Source of the DNA: Rhodoferax sp. | Lineage (GTDB): Bacteria > Pseudomonadota > Gammaproteobacteria > Burkholderiales > Burkholderiaceae_C | DNA: 64,000 bases | Reading direction: 5' to 3' | Assembly: GCF_030697375.1 (NCBI RefSeq) | Contig: NZ_JAUYQD010000026.1 | Location: forward strand, 82,542 to 146,541 | Shown: positions 19,198 through 27,019 of the stretch, piece after piece | Numbering within the stretch: the stretch's first letter is position 1 | How the letters are laid out: each line of letters begins with the position of its first letter | The notes under the pieces: generated by a model | What the model was told of the DNA's origin: nothing | The model's database searches: none | Seen by the model: only the letters and a program-made list of their open reading frames with translations | Position numbers and translations under genes: made by a program

Positions 19198-20028
19198 ATG
19201 ACTTCTTTACAAACCAAACTGCTGCTCCAAGTGCTGCGCACCGTGCTGGCCTGGGGCGTGACCCTGGTGCTGTTCTTCCCGCTGGGCTGGCTGATCCTCA
19301 CGGCCTTCAAGACGGAGCTGCAAGCCATCTCGGTGCCGCCACTGCTGCTGTTCACGCCCACGCTGGAGAATTTCGCGCTGGTGCAGGAGCGCAGCGACTA
19401 CCTGCTGTACGCGCAGAACTCGCTGATCACCAGCGTGGCCTCCACACTCTTGGGCCTGGCGCTGGCGTTTCCCGCGGCCTACGCCATGGCCTTCTTCAAG
19501 GGCAAGTACACCAAGGACATCCTGATGTGGATGCTCTCCACCAAGATGATGCCCGCGGTGGGCGCGCTGGTGCCCATCTATGTGCTGGCGCAGCTCTCGG
19601 GCCTGCTGGACTCGCGCACCGCGCTGGTGATCGTGTTCACCATGAGCAACCTGCCCATCATGGTGTGGATGCTGTACTCGCACTTGAAGGACATCCCGCA
19701 CGAGATCCTGGAGGCCTCGCGCATGGACGGCGCCACGCTGTGGCAGGAGTTCCGCCATGTGCTGCTGCCTCTGACCATGGGGGGCCTGGCCTCCACGGGG
19801 CTCTTGTGCCTGGTGCTGAGCTGGAACGAGGCCTTCTGGTCGCTCAACCTGAGCGCGGCCAAGGCCGGCACGCTGGCCACGCTGATCGCCTCCTACTCCA
19901 GCCCGGAAGGCTTGTTCTGGGCCAAGCTGTCTGCGGCCTCCTTCATGGCGATTGCCCCCATCGTGGTGTTCGGCTGGTTCAGCCAGAAACAACTGGTGCA
20001 GGGCCTGACTTTTGGTGCGGTCAAATGA
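19198..20028 (+). CDS. smoG: Polyol ABC transporter permease 2
   Basis: 276 residues from the ATG at 19198, 8 bp after the stop of smoF. MalG-like permease with six hydrophobic helices ('VLAWGVTLVLFFPLGWLIL' first) and an EAA loop 'EILEASRMDGATLWQEF'. It pairs with SmoF in the membrane and with the ATPase SmoK. The longer upstream open frame overlaps smoF and is not needed. Confidence 0.94.
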   Translation: MTSLQTKLLLQVLRTVLAWGVTLVLFFPLGWLILTAFKTELQAISVPPLLLFTPTLENFALVQERSDYLLYAQNSLITSVASTLLGLALAFPAAYAMAFFKGKYTKDILMWMLSTKMMPAVGALVPIYVLAQLSGLLDSRTALVIVFTMSNLPIMVWMLYSHLKDIPHEILEASRMDGATLWQEFRHVLLPLTMGGLASTGLLCLVLSWNEAFWSLNLSAAKAGTLATLIASYSSPEGLFWAKLSAASFMAIAPIVVFGWFSQKQLVQGLTFGAVK

Positions 20029-20058
20029 GGCACACCCCCCGGCTTGCCCACTGCGTGT

Positions 20059-20096
20059 GGCCGCTTTCCCCCTTGCAGGGGGCAACACCAGCGGCC
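20059..20096. repeat. Intergenic hairpin element between smoG and smoK
   Basis: Nested inverted repeat: outer arms GGCCGCT/AGCGGCC and inner CCCCC TTGCA GGGGG. The 150-bp gap holds no gene. The element resembles GC-rich intergenic hairpins I remember from Comamonadaceae genomes; it may adjust message stability between permease and ATPase. Confidence 0.5.
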
Positions 20097-20178
20097 CGGC
20101 AAAGCCGGCTCCGCGGTGTTTCTGGTTGAGGGCGTTTGCGCTCAACTGTTTGTAGAGATAAGAAATTAGGAGATCGCA

Positions 20179-21225
20179 ATGGCATATCTGAACCTCAAGC
20201 AGGTCGAAAAAGTGTTCGGCGACGTACGCGTCATCAACGGCATCGACCTGGAAATCCAGCAAGGCGAGTTCGTGGTGTTTGTCGGCCCCTCGGGCTGCGG
20301 CAAGTCCACGCTCTTGCGCCTGATCGCCGGGCTGGAAACCATCGACGGCGGCAGCCTGCACCTGGACGGGCGCGACATCACCCACCTGCCGTCCAGCAAA
20401 CGCGACCTGGCCATGGTGTTCCAAAGTTATGCGCTGTACCCGCACATGAGTGTGTTCGAGAACATGAGCTTCGCGCTCAAGCTGGCCAAGGCCGACCCCG
20501 CCGTCATCCAGGACAAGGTGGCGCGCGCGGCCAAGATCCTCAACCTGACTGACTACCTGGAGCGCACCCCCAAGGAGCTCTCGGGCGGGCAGCGCCAGCG
20601 CGTGGCCATTGGGCGGGCCATCGTGCGCGCGCCCAAGGTGTTTTTGTTTGACGAGCCGCTCTCCAACCTGGACGCGGCGCTGCGCGGGCAGACCCGCATC
20701 GAGATCGCCAAGCTGCACCGCGACCTGGGAGCCACCACCATCTACGTGACCCACGACCAGGTGGAGGCCATGACGCTGGCCGACCGCGTGGTGGTGCTGC
20801 GCGACGGGCGCATCGAGCAGGTGGGAACACCTTTGGAGCTGTACGACCGCCCGGCCAACCAGTTTGTCGCCCAGTTCATCGGCACGCCGCAGATGAACGT
20901 CGTGGCCGTCGCCCAGTTGCCCCAGCTAGCCTCCATTGCGGGTGTGGCACCGCCCGCCGACGGCTTTGTGGGCCTGCGCCCGGAGAACATCACGCTGGTG
21001 GCGCCGGGACAGGGCCAGTTCCAGGCCCGCGTGGAGCTGGTCGAGTCCCTGGGCGCGGAGACCCTGATCTACGTGAGCACCGAGCGCGGCGCGCAGCTGG
21101 TGGCGCGCCAGAACACCCGCACCGATCTGCATGTGGGAGCTAGTGTGGGCGTGCAGCTGGACGCTGCGGCCGCCCATGTGTTCGATGCCAAAGGCCGGAT
21201 CGTGGCGATGAGGGCGGCAGCATGA
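20179..21225 (+). CDS. smoK: Polyol ABC transporter ATP-binding protein
   Basis: 348 residues, MalK/UgpC type. Walker A 'GPSGCGKST', Q-loop 'VFQSYALYPHMSV', signature 'LSGGQRQR', Walker B 'VFLFDEPLSNLD', H-loop 'VTHDQVEAM', then a C-terminal regulatory OB-fold (from about residue 240, 'FIGTPQMNVVAV'). It powers SmoFG. The stop overlaps the start of the dehydrogenase gene by 4 bp (21222-21225), showing translational coupling. Confidence 0.95.
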   Translation: MAYLNLKQVEKVFGDVRVINGIDLEIQQGEFVVFVGPSGCGKSTLLRLIAGLETIDGGSLHLDGRDITHLPSSKRDLAMVFQSYALYPHMSVFENMSFALKLAKADPAVIQDKVARAAKILNLTDYLERTPKELSGGQRQRVAIGRAIVRAPKVFLFDEPLSNLDAALRGQTRIEIAKLHRDLGATTIYVTHDQVEAMTLADRVVVLRDGRIEQVGTPLELYDRPANQFVAQFIGTPQMNVVAVAQLPQLASIAGVAPPADGFVGLRPENITLVAPGQGQFQARVELVESLGAETLIYVSTERGAQLVARQNTRTDLHVGASVGVQLDAAAAHVFDAKGRIVAMRAAA

Positions 21226-22652
21226 GCACCGCAACACCACCACCTTGGGTCGTTCTGCACCTGGGCCTGGGCTCGTTCCACCGCGCCCACCAGGCCGCAT
21301 ATATACACGCCTTGCGGGCCTCGGGCGACACCCGCTGGCAGCTCGCCGGCGGCAACATCCGCGCCGACATGGCCGACACCGTGGCCGCACTGGATGCGCA
21401 GGGCGGCGCCTACACGCTGGAGACCATCAGCCCCACCGGCGAGCACCGTTACACCCGCATCACCGCCATTGCCGATGTGGTGCCCTTCGAGCCCACGCTC
21501 TTCGGCCTGATCGCGCGCGCCGCCGAGCCCAGCACCCGCATCATTTCCTTCACGGTGACCGAGGCCGGCTATTACCTGGACGGGCACGACCAGCTCGATG
21601 CCGGTCTGCCCGACATCGCCGCTGACCTGGCCGCCGCACGCGGCACCCAGCCCATGGCGCTTGGCGGCAGCACCATTTACGGGGCGCTGACCGCCATGCT
21701 GCGCGCACGCATGCAGGCCAGGGCCGGTGCGGTGACCTTGCTCAACTGCGACAACCTGCGCCACAACGGCCAGCGCTTTCGCGCCGGGCTGCTGCGCTTC
21801 ATTGCGCTGACGGGGGACGCATCTCTGCTGGACTGGGTGCAGACCCACACCACCTGCCCCAACGCCATGGTGGACCGCATCACCCCCCGCCCCACCCCGG
21901 ACGTGGCCGAGCGGGTGCGGGCCGCCACCGGCTGGGCGGACGCCGTGCCGGTGATGGGGGAGAGTTTTATCCAGTGGGTGATCGAAGACCACTTTTGCGC
22001 AGGCCGCCCGGCCTGGGAGAGCGTGGGGGTGGAGATGGTGAGCTCGGTGGCGCCTTACGAGGAGGCCAAGATCCGCCTGCTCAACGCCACCCACAGCTGT
22101 ATCGCCTGGGCCGGCACGCTGGTGGGCTACCACTACATCCACGAGGGCACGCGCGACGCGGTGATCCGGCGCATTGCGTTTGACTATGTTACCGACGACG
22201 CCATCCCTGTGCTGAGCAGCCCCGGGCAACCCAGCCCGGTCGATTTGCCACGCTACCGCGACGTGGTGCTGGAGCGTTTTGGCAACCCCGCCATCGCCGA
22301 CACCAACCAGCGCGTGGCCATGGACGGCTACTCCAAGATTCCCGGCTTTATTGCCCCCACCATCCAGGAACGGCTGGCGCGCAGCGAGTCCATTGCCAGC
22401 GTGGCCATGTTGCCGGCCCTGTTTCTGGCGTATTTGCAGCGCTGGCACGCCGGCCAGATTGCCTACACCTACCAAGACCAGGCCATGGACCCCGACAGCG
22501 CCCACGCCCTCTGCGCAGCCGCCGACCCGGTGGCGGCTTTTTGTGCCGACCCCGTGCTGTGGGGCACCCTGGCCGGCGACCTGCGCCTGACCCACGCCGT
22601 TCGCACCGCCTTCGAACGGGTCACTCTTTTTATCAGGAACCACCGCGCATGA
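21222..22652 (+). CDS. dalD: D-arabinitol 4-dehydrogenase / mannitol dehydrogenase family
   Basis: 476 residues. Long-chain polyol dehydrogenase: N-terminal NAD-binding region 'LHLGLGSFHRAHQAAY' and the family signature 'KIRLLNATHS' (Lys-x5-Asn-x2-His, metal-independent catalysis). The wording around 'GLGSFHRAHQA', 'TVTEAGYYL' and 'SPTGEHRYTRI' resembles Klebsiella DalD more than hexitol MtlD/MtlK as I remember them, so D-arabinitol to D-xylulose is the favoured reaction. Mannitol 2-dehydrogenase is the alternative. Overlaps of 4 bp exist on both sides (smoK and the SDR). A xylulokinase would be expected next, and only a stub resembling one is present at 24472. Confidence 0.85.
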   Translation: MSTATPPPWVVLHLGLGSFHRAHQAAYIHALRASGDTRWQLAGGNIRADMADTVAALDAQGGAYTLETISPTGEHRYTRITAIADVVPFEPTLFGLIARAAEPSTRIISFTVTEAGYYLDGHDQLDAGLPDIAADLAAARGTQPMALGGSTIYGALTAMLRARMQARAGAVTLLNCDNLRHNGQRFRAGLLRFIALTGDASLLDWVQTHTTCPNAMVDRITPRPTPDVAERVRAATGWADAVPVMGESFIQWVIEDHFCAGRPAWESVGVEMVSSVAPYEEAKIRLLNATHSCIAWAGTLVGYHYIHEGTRDAVIRRIAFDYVTDDAIPVLSSPGQPSPVDLPRYRDVVLERFGNPAIADTNQRVAMDGYSKIPGFIAPTIQERLARSESIASVAMLPALFLAYLQRWHAGQIAYTYQDQAMDPDSAHALCAAADPVAAFCADPVLWGTLAGDLRLTHAVRTAFERVTLFIRNHRA

Positions 22653-23467
22653 ATAACACAACCCACACTCCCGCCACACCGTCGTCCCAGCGCCTGTTGG
22701 GCCGCCATGCCGTACTGACCGGTGCAGGGGGCGGTATCGGCGCCGCCGTGGCGGCGGCCTATCTGCGCGAAGGCGCGCGCTGCAGCATCGTCGATCTGGC
22801 GGAGCAGGCCTCCCCGGACGTCACGGCACTGGCGGCACAGTACCCCCAGCAGGTGCACTACATTGCGGCCAACGTCACCCGCATGGCCGACATCACCTTG
22901 CTGGTGGAATCCGCGGTCGGGCGTTTCGGCCCCATCCATGTGCTGTTCAACAACGCCGCCATTTTTGACATGGCCCCGCTGCTGGACAGCGACGAGGCCA
23001 TGTACGACAAGATGTTTGCCGTGAACGTCAAGGGCGCGTTCTTTGTGATGCAAAAGGTACTGGCCCACATGGTGGCGCAGCAAACCCGCGGGGCCGTGAT
23101 CAACATGGCGTCCCAGGCCGGGCGCCGGGGCGAGGCACTGGTATCGCACTACTGCGCGAGCAAGGCAGCCGTCATCAGCTACACCCAAAGCGCGGCGCTG
23201 GCCATGGCACCCCACCACATCCGGGTCAACGGCATTGCGCCGGGAGTCATCGCCACGCCGATGTGGAAAAACGTGGACGCGCTGTTTGCCAAATACGAGA
23301 ACCTGCCCTTGGGCGAGAAGAAAAAACGGGTGGGCGAGGCCGTGCCCCTGGGCTACATGGGCGCGCCCGGCGACATTGCCGGCGCCGCCGTATTCTTGGC
23401 CAGCGTTGAAGCCTCTTACATCACCGCGCAGACACTCAATGTGGATGGTGGTAACGTGATGAGTTAA
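22649..23467 (+). CDS. SDR-family polyol (L-iditol/sorbitol 2-) dehydrogenase
   Basis: 272 residues from the ATG at 22649, overlapping the dalD stop. 'LTGAGGGIGAAVAAAYLREG', 'FNNAAIFDMAPLL', 'NMASQAG' and 'YCASK' give the NAD-binding and Ser-Tyr-Lys motifs; 'GGNVMS' ends the protein. It resembles SmoS-type sorbitol/galactitol dehydrogenases found in the same kind of operon. It would oxidise hexitols to ketohexoses, broadening the operon beyond arabinitol. Exact specificity is open. Confidence 0.87.
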   Translation: MNNTTHTPATPSSQRLLGRHAVLTGAGGGIGAAVAAAYLREGARCSIVDLAEQASPDVTALAAQYPQQVHYIAANVTRMADITLLVESAVGRFGPIHVLFNNAAIFDMAPLLDSDEAMYDKMFAVNVKGAFFVMQKVLAHMVAQQTRGAVINMASQAGRRGEALVSHYCASKAAVISYTQSAALAMAPHHIRVNGIAPGVIATPMWKNVDALFAKYENLPLGEKKKRVGEAVPLGYMGAPGDIAGAAVFLASVEASYITAQTLNVDGGNVMS

Positions 23468-23491
23468 CTGCTGCACGCCCCGGAGTTCGCC

Positions 23492-24451
23492 ATGGTCGCC
23501 ACCACTCGCCCACCGCCCCCAGCCGCCCTGCACCGCCAGCGCGAACGCCAGCCGGAGCTGGAGTCCGACTACAACCGCAGCCCCTTGTTGGGCTACGAGT
23601 CGGCGCCCGACCTGGGGCTGATCCGCTGCCTGGACCATGGCTACCCCACCCCGCTGGCGCGCTGGCATTTCCACGACGAATACGAGCTGCACCTGATTAC
23701 CGCCAGTTCGGGCAAGGCCTTTGTCGGCGACTGGATCGGCCCCTTCGAGCCCGGTCACCTGGTGCTGTGTGGGCCACGTCTGCCGCACAACTGGATTTCC
23801 ATGGACCTGCCCGCCGACGGTCTGCACCAGCGCGACCTGGTGATCCAGTTCCAGCATGCGCCGCTGGAACAGGCCTGCCAGCTGATTCCCGAGCTGCGCG
23901 AGTTGCTGCCTGTGCTGGAGCGCTCGCGCCACGGCATCGAATTCTTCGGCCTGTCCGAGCGCACGTTAAAGCATTGGCATACGGTCAAGGCGGCCCACGG
24001 CCTGGGCCGGCTGGCGGCCTTTTGCGCATTGGCGACCGACCTGGCCCGCTGTACCGACTACCGGCTGCTCTCGACCGTCCAGCTCAAGGGGGTGGAGAAT
24101 GAAACCGAACTCGACCAGATCAATGCCATCGTCCATCGGATTACCGACAACGTGGCGCAGACTATCACCGCCACGGATGTTGCGGCCGACCTGGGCATGA
24201 GCGAAAGCCGGTTTTCGCGCTTCTTCCGCCGCGCCACCGGCAACACCTACACCGATTTCGTCAACCAGGTGCGCATCAACCGGGCCTGCCAGTTGCTGAT
24301 GGGCTCGGAGCGCTACATCACCAACATCTGTTACGACGTGGGCTTCAACAACGTCGCCAACTTCAATCGGCGTTTTCTGGAACTCAAGGGCATGACGCCC
24401 TCCGAGTTTCGCAAACAGGCCGAGAGCCGCTTTGGCGGTACCTCGGCCTAA
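23492..24451 (+). CDS. AraC-family transcriptional regulator of the polyol operon
   Basis: 319 residues. An N-terminal cupin-like sensing domain ('WHFHDEYELHLI', 'GHLVLCGPRLPHNW') is followed by two helix-turn-helix motifs at the C-terminus ('DVAADLGMSESRFSRFFRR', 'ICYDVGFNNVANFNRRFLE'). Located 24 bp after the SDR gene as the last intact gene of the polyol cluster, it is the likely activator responding to the imported polyol. Confidence 0.92.
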   Translation: MVATTRPPPPAALHRQRERQPELESDYNRSPLLGYESAPDLGLIRCLDHGYPTPLARWHFHDEYELHLITASSGKAFVGDWIGPFEPGHLVLCGPRLPHNWISMDLPADGLHQRDLVIQFQHAPLEQACQLIPELRELLPVLERSRHGIEFFGLSERTLKHWHTVKAAHGLGRLAAFCALATDLARCTDYRLLSTVQLKGVENETELDQINAIVHRITDNVAQTITATDVAADLGMSESRFSRFFRRATGNTYTDFVNQVRINRACQLLMGSERYITNICYDVGFNNVANFNRRFLELKGMTPSEFRKQAESRFGGTSA

Positions 24452-24471
24452 CCCTCTACGACAGCACACCC

Positions 24472-24561
24472 ATGTTTCTCGGAATCGATATCGGCAACGC
24501 GGAAGTCAAGACCGCAGGGCTGGGCGCCTCCCTGGCCTTGCCGCGCTTCACGCCCGCCTGA
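24472..24561 (+). pseudogene. Xylulokinase-like N-terminal stub (29 codons)
   Basis: An ATG 20 bp after the AraC gene opens a 29-residue frame beginning 'MFLGIDIGNAEVK', which matches the strand-1 phosphate loop of FGGY kinases (typical start MxLGIDxGTSxVK). It then runs through unrelated residues to TGA. A full xylulokinase is about 480 residues. In smo/dal operons a xylB gene is often found here, so this looks like a remnant of a deletion ending next to the repeat at 24573. The short length makes the call tentative. Confidence 0.6.
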
Positions 24562-24572
24562 AAGCATCCACT

Positions 24573-24629
24573 TTTGCTATCAAATTGATAGCTGCTTGCG
24601 CTTATTGTACGGGGGCTAGAGGCCTATTT
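24573..24629 (+). repeat. Dispersed Comamonadaceae-type repeat, intergenic copy
   Basis: About 57 bp: a small palindrome (GCTATCAAATTGATAGC) followed by 'TGCTTGCGCTTATTGTACG' and 'GGGGCTAGAGGCC'. Four related copies occur inside genes in this window (28651, 54693, 55612, 56605). I remember similar sequences from many Comamonadaceae genomes. It directly follows the kinase stub. Confidence 0.75.
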
Positions 24630-25180
24630 CACTTCACAGGAATCATCAGGTGCTGGTACTCGGTGCCCGGCCACATCACATACGGGGCGGAGGTATCCGG
24701 GTCTGCACTTTTGGGATACATGTCGTAAAAGCTGGCGTCGGCGCCCACGATCATGACGTGGGGGCCGGTTTTGACCCAGTGGTTGTCAGGGCCGGGTTTG
24801 GTCGCATACGGATCGGTGTTGCTGGCATCGGTGCCCCCCGCCAGCATGTACATGAATCCGATTTTTCCGGCCTCGGGCTTCTTGTGGCCCATCCAGGCGC
24901 CCGCCCACTCCAGCGCAGTCTTGTCCATGCACATGGGATCGGGGCCGGGTGTTGCCGGGTTGTCCGGCATGCAGGTAAAGCCGTTGCTGCCCTCGCGCAG
25001 GGTGCGCATCTGGCCGTCCGCCTCCATTGCTACCACCTTGGCGGCCGCACTGACCTTTGGGGGCGCCGCTTTCATGGCGCTGCGAATCATTTTTTTGTCG
25101 TCGGCAGCCATGGCGGTCTGCATACACAGTGCGGCCACGGCGGCGACCATCAAAGCCCGGGGCGGTATCGTTATTGGCAT
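24629..25180 (-). CDS. Exported hypothetical protein
   Basis: 183 residues behind 'GGAGTGAAGTGCC'. Signal peptide to about residue 25 ('ALCMQTAMAADD'). The mature part has Met/Pro/Gly-rich segments, Cys pair 'FTCMPDNPATPGPDPMCMD', and ends 'YVMWPGTEYQHLMIPVK'. I recognise the look of a conserved secreted protein without known function. Its 3' end abuts the dispersed repeat. Confidence 0.75.
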   Translation of the reverse strand: MPITIPPRALMVAAVAALCMQTAMAADDKKMIRSAMKAAPPKVSAAAKVVAMEADGQMRTLREGSNGFTCMPDNPATPGPDPMCMDKTALEWAGAWMGHKKPEAGKIGFMYMLAGGTDASNTDPYATKPGPDNHWVKTGPHVMIVGADASFYDMYPKSADPDTSAPYVMWPGTEYQHLMIPVK

Positions 25181-25499
25181 GGCACTTCACTCCTTAATGC
25201 GTGGGTTGAGAGAATCTCCGCCTAGGGCGGGGCTGGTAGCCAGTGGACTCCCTTCCCGGCCAGCGATCAATACCCGCCCGGCCGTAAATGGGTTACTAAC
25301 TTGCCGGTAGCGCCCCCTCTTTGCACGCCAACGGTACAATTGGAGTGGCTGCAAGCGCACTGTTTGCCCCCAAAAAAACGGCCGCTGTCTTGCATTCTGT
25401 GCACATGCGCCAACCCTTGGCAGGCTGCAGAAGGGGGCGCTCACCCCCGTCAACGTAGTGGTTGCAGCCCTTTCTTTTTCACCTTTAAAACCCGCCCTG
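25181..25499. other. 319-bp intergenic region before queE
   Basis: Divergent promoter region for the secreted protein (minus) and queED (plus). I looked for a preQ1 riboswitch in front of queE and did not see a convincing one. Short open frames here lack any recognisable protein. A 'TACAAT' near 25334 could be a -10 element for queE, but no matching -35 stands out. Confidence 0.4.
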
Positions 25500-26132
25500 A
25501 TGTACAGCGTCAAAGAAATTTTTTACACCTTGCAAGGTGAAGGCGCACATGCCGGGCGGCCGGCGGTGTTTTGCCGCTTCAGCGGCTGCAATCTGTGGTC
25601 CGGCCGCGAGGCGGACCGCGCCAGCGCCGTGTGCCGGTTTTGCGATACCGATTTTGTCGGCACCGACGGTGAAGGGGGGGGGAAATTTGCCGACGGCGAG
25701 GCGCTGGCGCAGGCCATTGACCAGCAATGGCCGCCGCACGATACGGCCCACAAATACGTGGTTTTCACCGGAGGCGAGCCGCTGCTGCAGCTGGATACGG
25801 CCCTCATCGAGCGCATGCACGCCCACGGCTTTACCATTGCCATCGAGACCAATGGAACCCTTCCTGTACCGGCGGGCGTGGACTGGGTCTGCGTGAGCCC
25901 CAAGCGGGGATCGACCTTGGTGGTTGAACGCGGCAACGAGATCAAGGTCGTGATTCCCCAGGCGGGCCAGCATCTGGCCGACTATGCCGCGCTGGACTTT
26001 TCCCATTTTTTTGTCCAGGCCATGGACGGGCCGGACCTGGCCGCCAACCTCCGTCTGGCCATCGACACCTGCAAGCGCAACCCCCAATGGAGGCTGAGCT
26101 TGCAGACCCATAAACTCCTGCAGATCCCTTAA
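25500..26132 (+). CDS. queE: 7-carboxy-7-deazaguanine synthase
   Basis: 210 residues from the ATG at 25500. Radical SAM enzyme of queuosine (7-deazaguanine) synthesis, turning 6-carboxytetrahydropterin into 7-carboxy-7-deazaguanine. 'YTLQGEGAHAGRPAVFCRFSG' leads into the widened Cys cluster seen in one QueE class: Cys of 'GCNLW', then 'AVCRFCDTDF'. 'VFTGGEPLLQL' is the SAM-binding glycine motif. It is 14 bp before queD, which makes its substrate. Confidence 0.94.
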   Translation: MYSVKEIFYTLQGEGAHAGRPAVFCRFSGCNLWSGREADRASAVCRFCDTDFVGTDGEGGGKFADGEALAQAIDQQWPPHDTAHKYVVFTGGEPLLQLDTALIERMHAHGFTIAIETNGTLPVPAGVDWVCVSPKRGSTLVVERGNEIKVVIPQAGQHLADYAALDFSHFFVQAMDGPDLAANLRLAIDTCKRNPQWRLSLQTHKLLQIP

Positions 26133-26146
26133 GTGACATCCACACC

Positions 26147-26590
26147 ATGTTGACGATTACCCGCAAGCTGGAATTCGACGCCGGCCACCGCATCCCGGAC
26201 CACAAAAGCCAGTGCCGCAACCTGCACGGACACCGCTACACCCTGCTCATCACGCTGGTGGGGGCAGTGATCGACCAAGAGGGGCAATCGGACAACGGCA
26301 TGGTCATGGATTTTTCCGACATCAAGACACTGGCCAAAACCCATTTGGTAGACCTCTGGGACCATGCGTTTCTGGTCTACCGTGGCGACGCCCTGGTGCG
26401 TGAATTTCTGGACAGCCTGCCGGACCACAAAACCGTGGTGCTGGACTGCATCCCCACGGTGGAAAACCTGGCCCGTACCGCCTTCGACATCCTGAAAAAC
26501 GTCTACCAGGACCAGTTCAACACCGGGCTGACCTTGGACAAAATCACCCTGTATGAAACCCCCAATTGCTGGGCCGAGGTGAGCGCCTGA
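26147..26590 (+). CDS. queD: 6-carboxy-5,6,7,8-tetrahydropterin synthase
   Basis: 147 residues. QueD converts 7,8-dihydroneopterin triphosphate to 6-carboxytetrahydropterin. Zinc ligands and catalytic Cys are visible as 'FDAGHRI' and 'QCRNLHGHRY'; 'PTVENLARTAFDIL' and 'LYETPNCWAEV' are family signatures. It follows queE at 14 bp and converges on a small secreted-protein gene. Confidence 0.95.
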   Translation: MLTITRKLEFDAGHRIPDHKSQCRNLHGHRYTLLITLVGAVIDQEGQSDNGMVMDFSDIKTLAKTHLVDLWDHAFLVYRGDALVREFLDSLPDHKTVVLDCIPTVENLARTAFDILKNVYQDQFNTGLTLDKITLYETPNCWAEVSA

Positions 26591-26605
26591 CCGCTACCTT
26601 GGTCC

Positions 26606-27019
26606 TTAGGGCTTGCCCATTTTGATATCGGCGAGCGCTTTGGCTTCAGCAGCCTTGGCATCCTTGATACAGACGTCCTTGTCCTTGTCTTTTAAGTCGT
26701 CGCATTTTTCCTTGGCAACGGCATAGGCCGTCTTGGCCTTGACCTCCATCACCTTGGTCTGATCAGCCGGTTTGCCGGTGTAGCTGTATTCCAGTTCCGC
26801 GCGGGCGACCTTTTCCTTGGCTTTGGCTTCTTCCACACAGACGTCCTTGGCATTGCCCGCCAGGGGCGCGCATGCCGCTTTGTCGGCCTTGTAGTCGGCA
26901 CTGATGCGGTCTTTGCCCGCTTTGTAGTCGTCCCGGGTCATGGTGGCAGCCTGTGCCACCGGCAGCGCCAGCAAGGCGGCAACGATGAGGGCCGTTTTCA
27001 GGGTGGAATGTTGTTTCAT
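26606..27019 (-). CDS. Small exported protein with two Cys/Lys-rich repeats
   Basis: 137 residues with a signal peptide ending 'PVAQA'. The mature part is Lys/Ala/Asp-rich and predicted mostly helical. Two units resemble each other: 'KAACAPLAGNAKDVCVEEAK' and 'KEKCDDLKDKDKDVCIKDAK', each with a Cys pair that could form a disulfide. The start overlaps the stop of the mechanosensitive-channel gene by 4 bp (27016-27019), so the two are coupled. Such proteins are common in Comamonadaceae and have no known function to me. Confidence 0.75.
   Translation of the reverse strand: MKQHSTLKTALIVAALLALPVAQAATMTRDDYKAGKDRISADYKADKAACAPLAGNAKDVCVEEAKAKEKVARAELEYSYTGKPADQTKVMEVKAKTAYAVAKEKCDDLKDKDKDVCIKDAKAAEAKALADIKMGKP

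Noticed and set aside
19207..20754. 515-residue open frame on the minus strand over the polyol operon
   Set aside because: Composition is His/Gly/Gln-rich nonsense typical of the antisense of GC-rich genes. It covers clear permease and ATPase genes on the plus strand.
21069..22679. 536-residue minus-strand frame over dalD
   Set aside because: Shadow of the dehydrogenase gene; Gly/His/Ala-biased translation.
25181..25499. preQ1 riboswitch before queE
   Set aside because: I could not find the short pseudoknot pattern and A-rich tail near the ribosome site.
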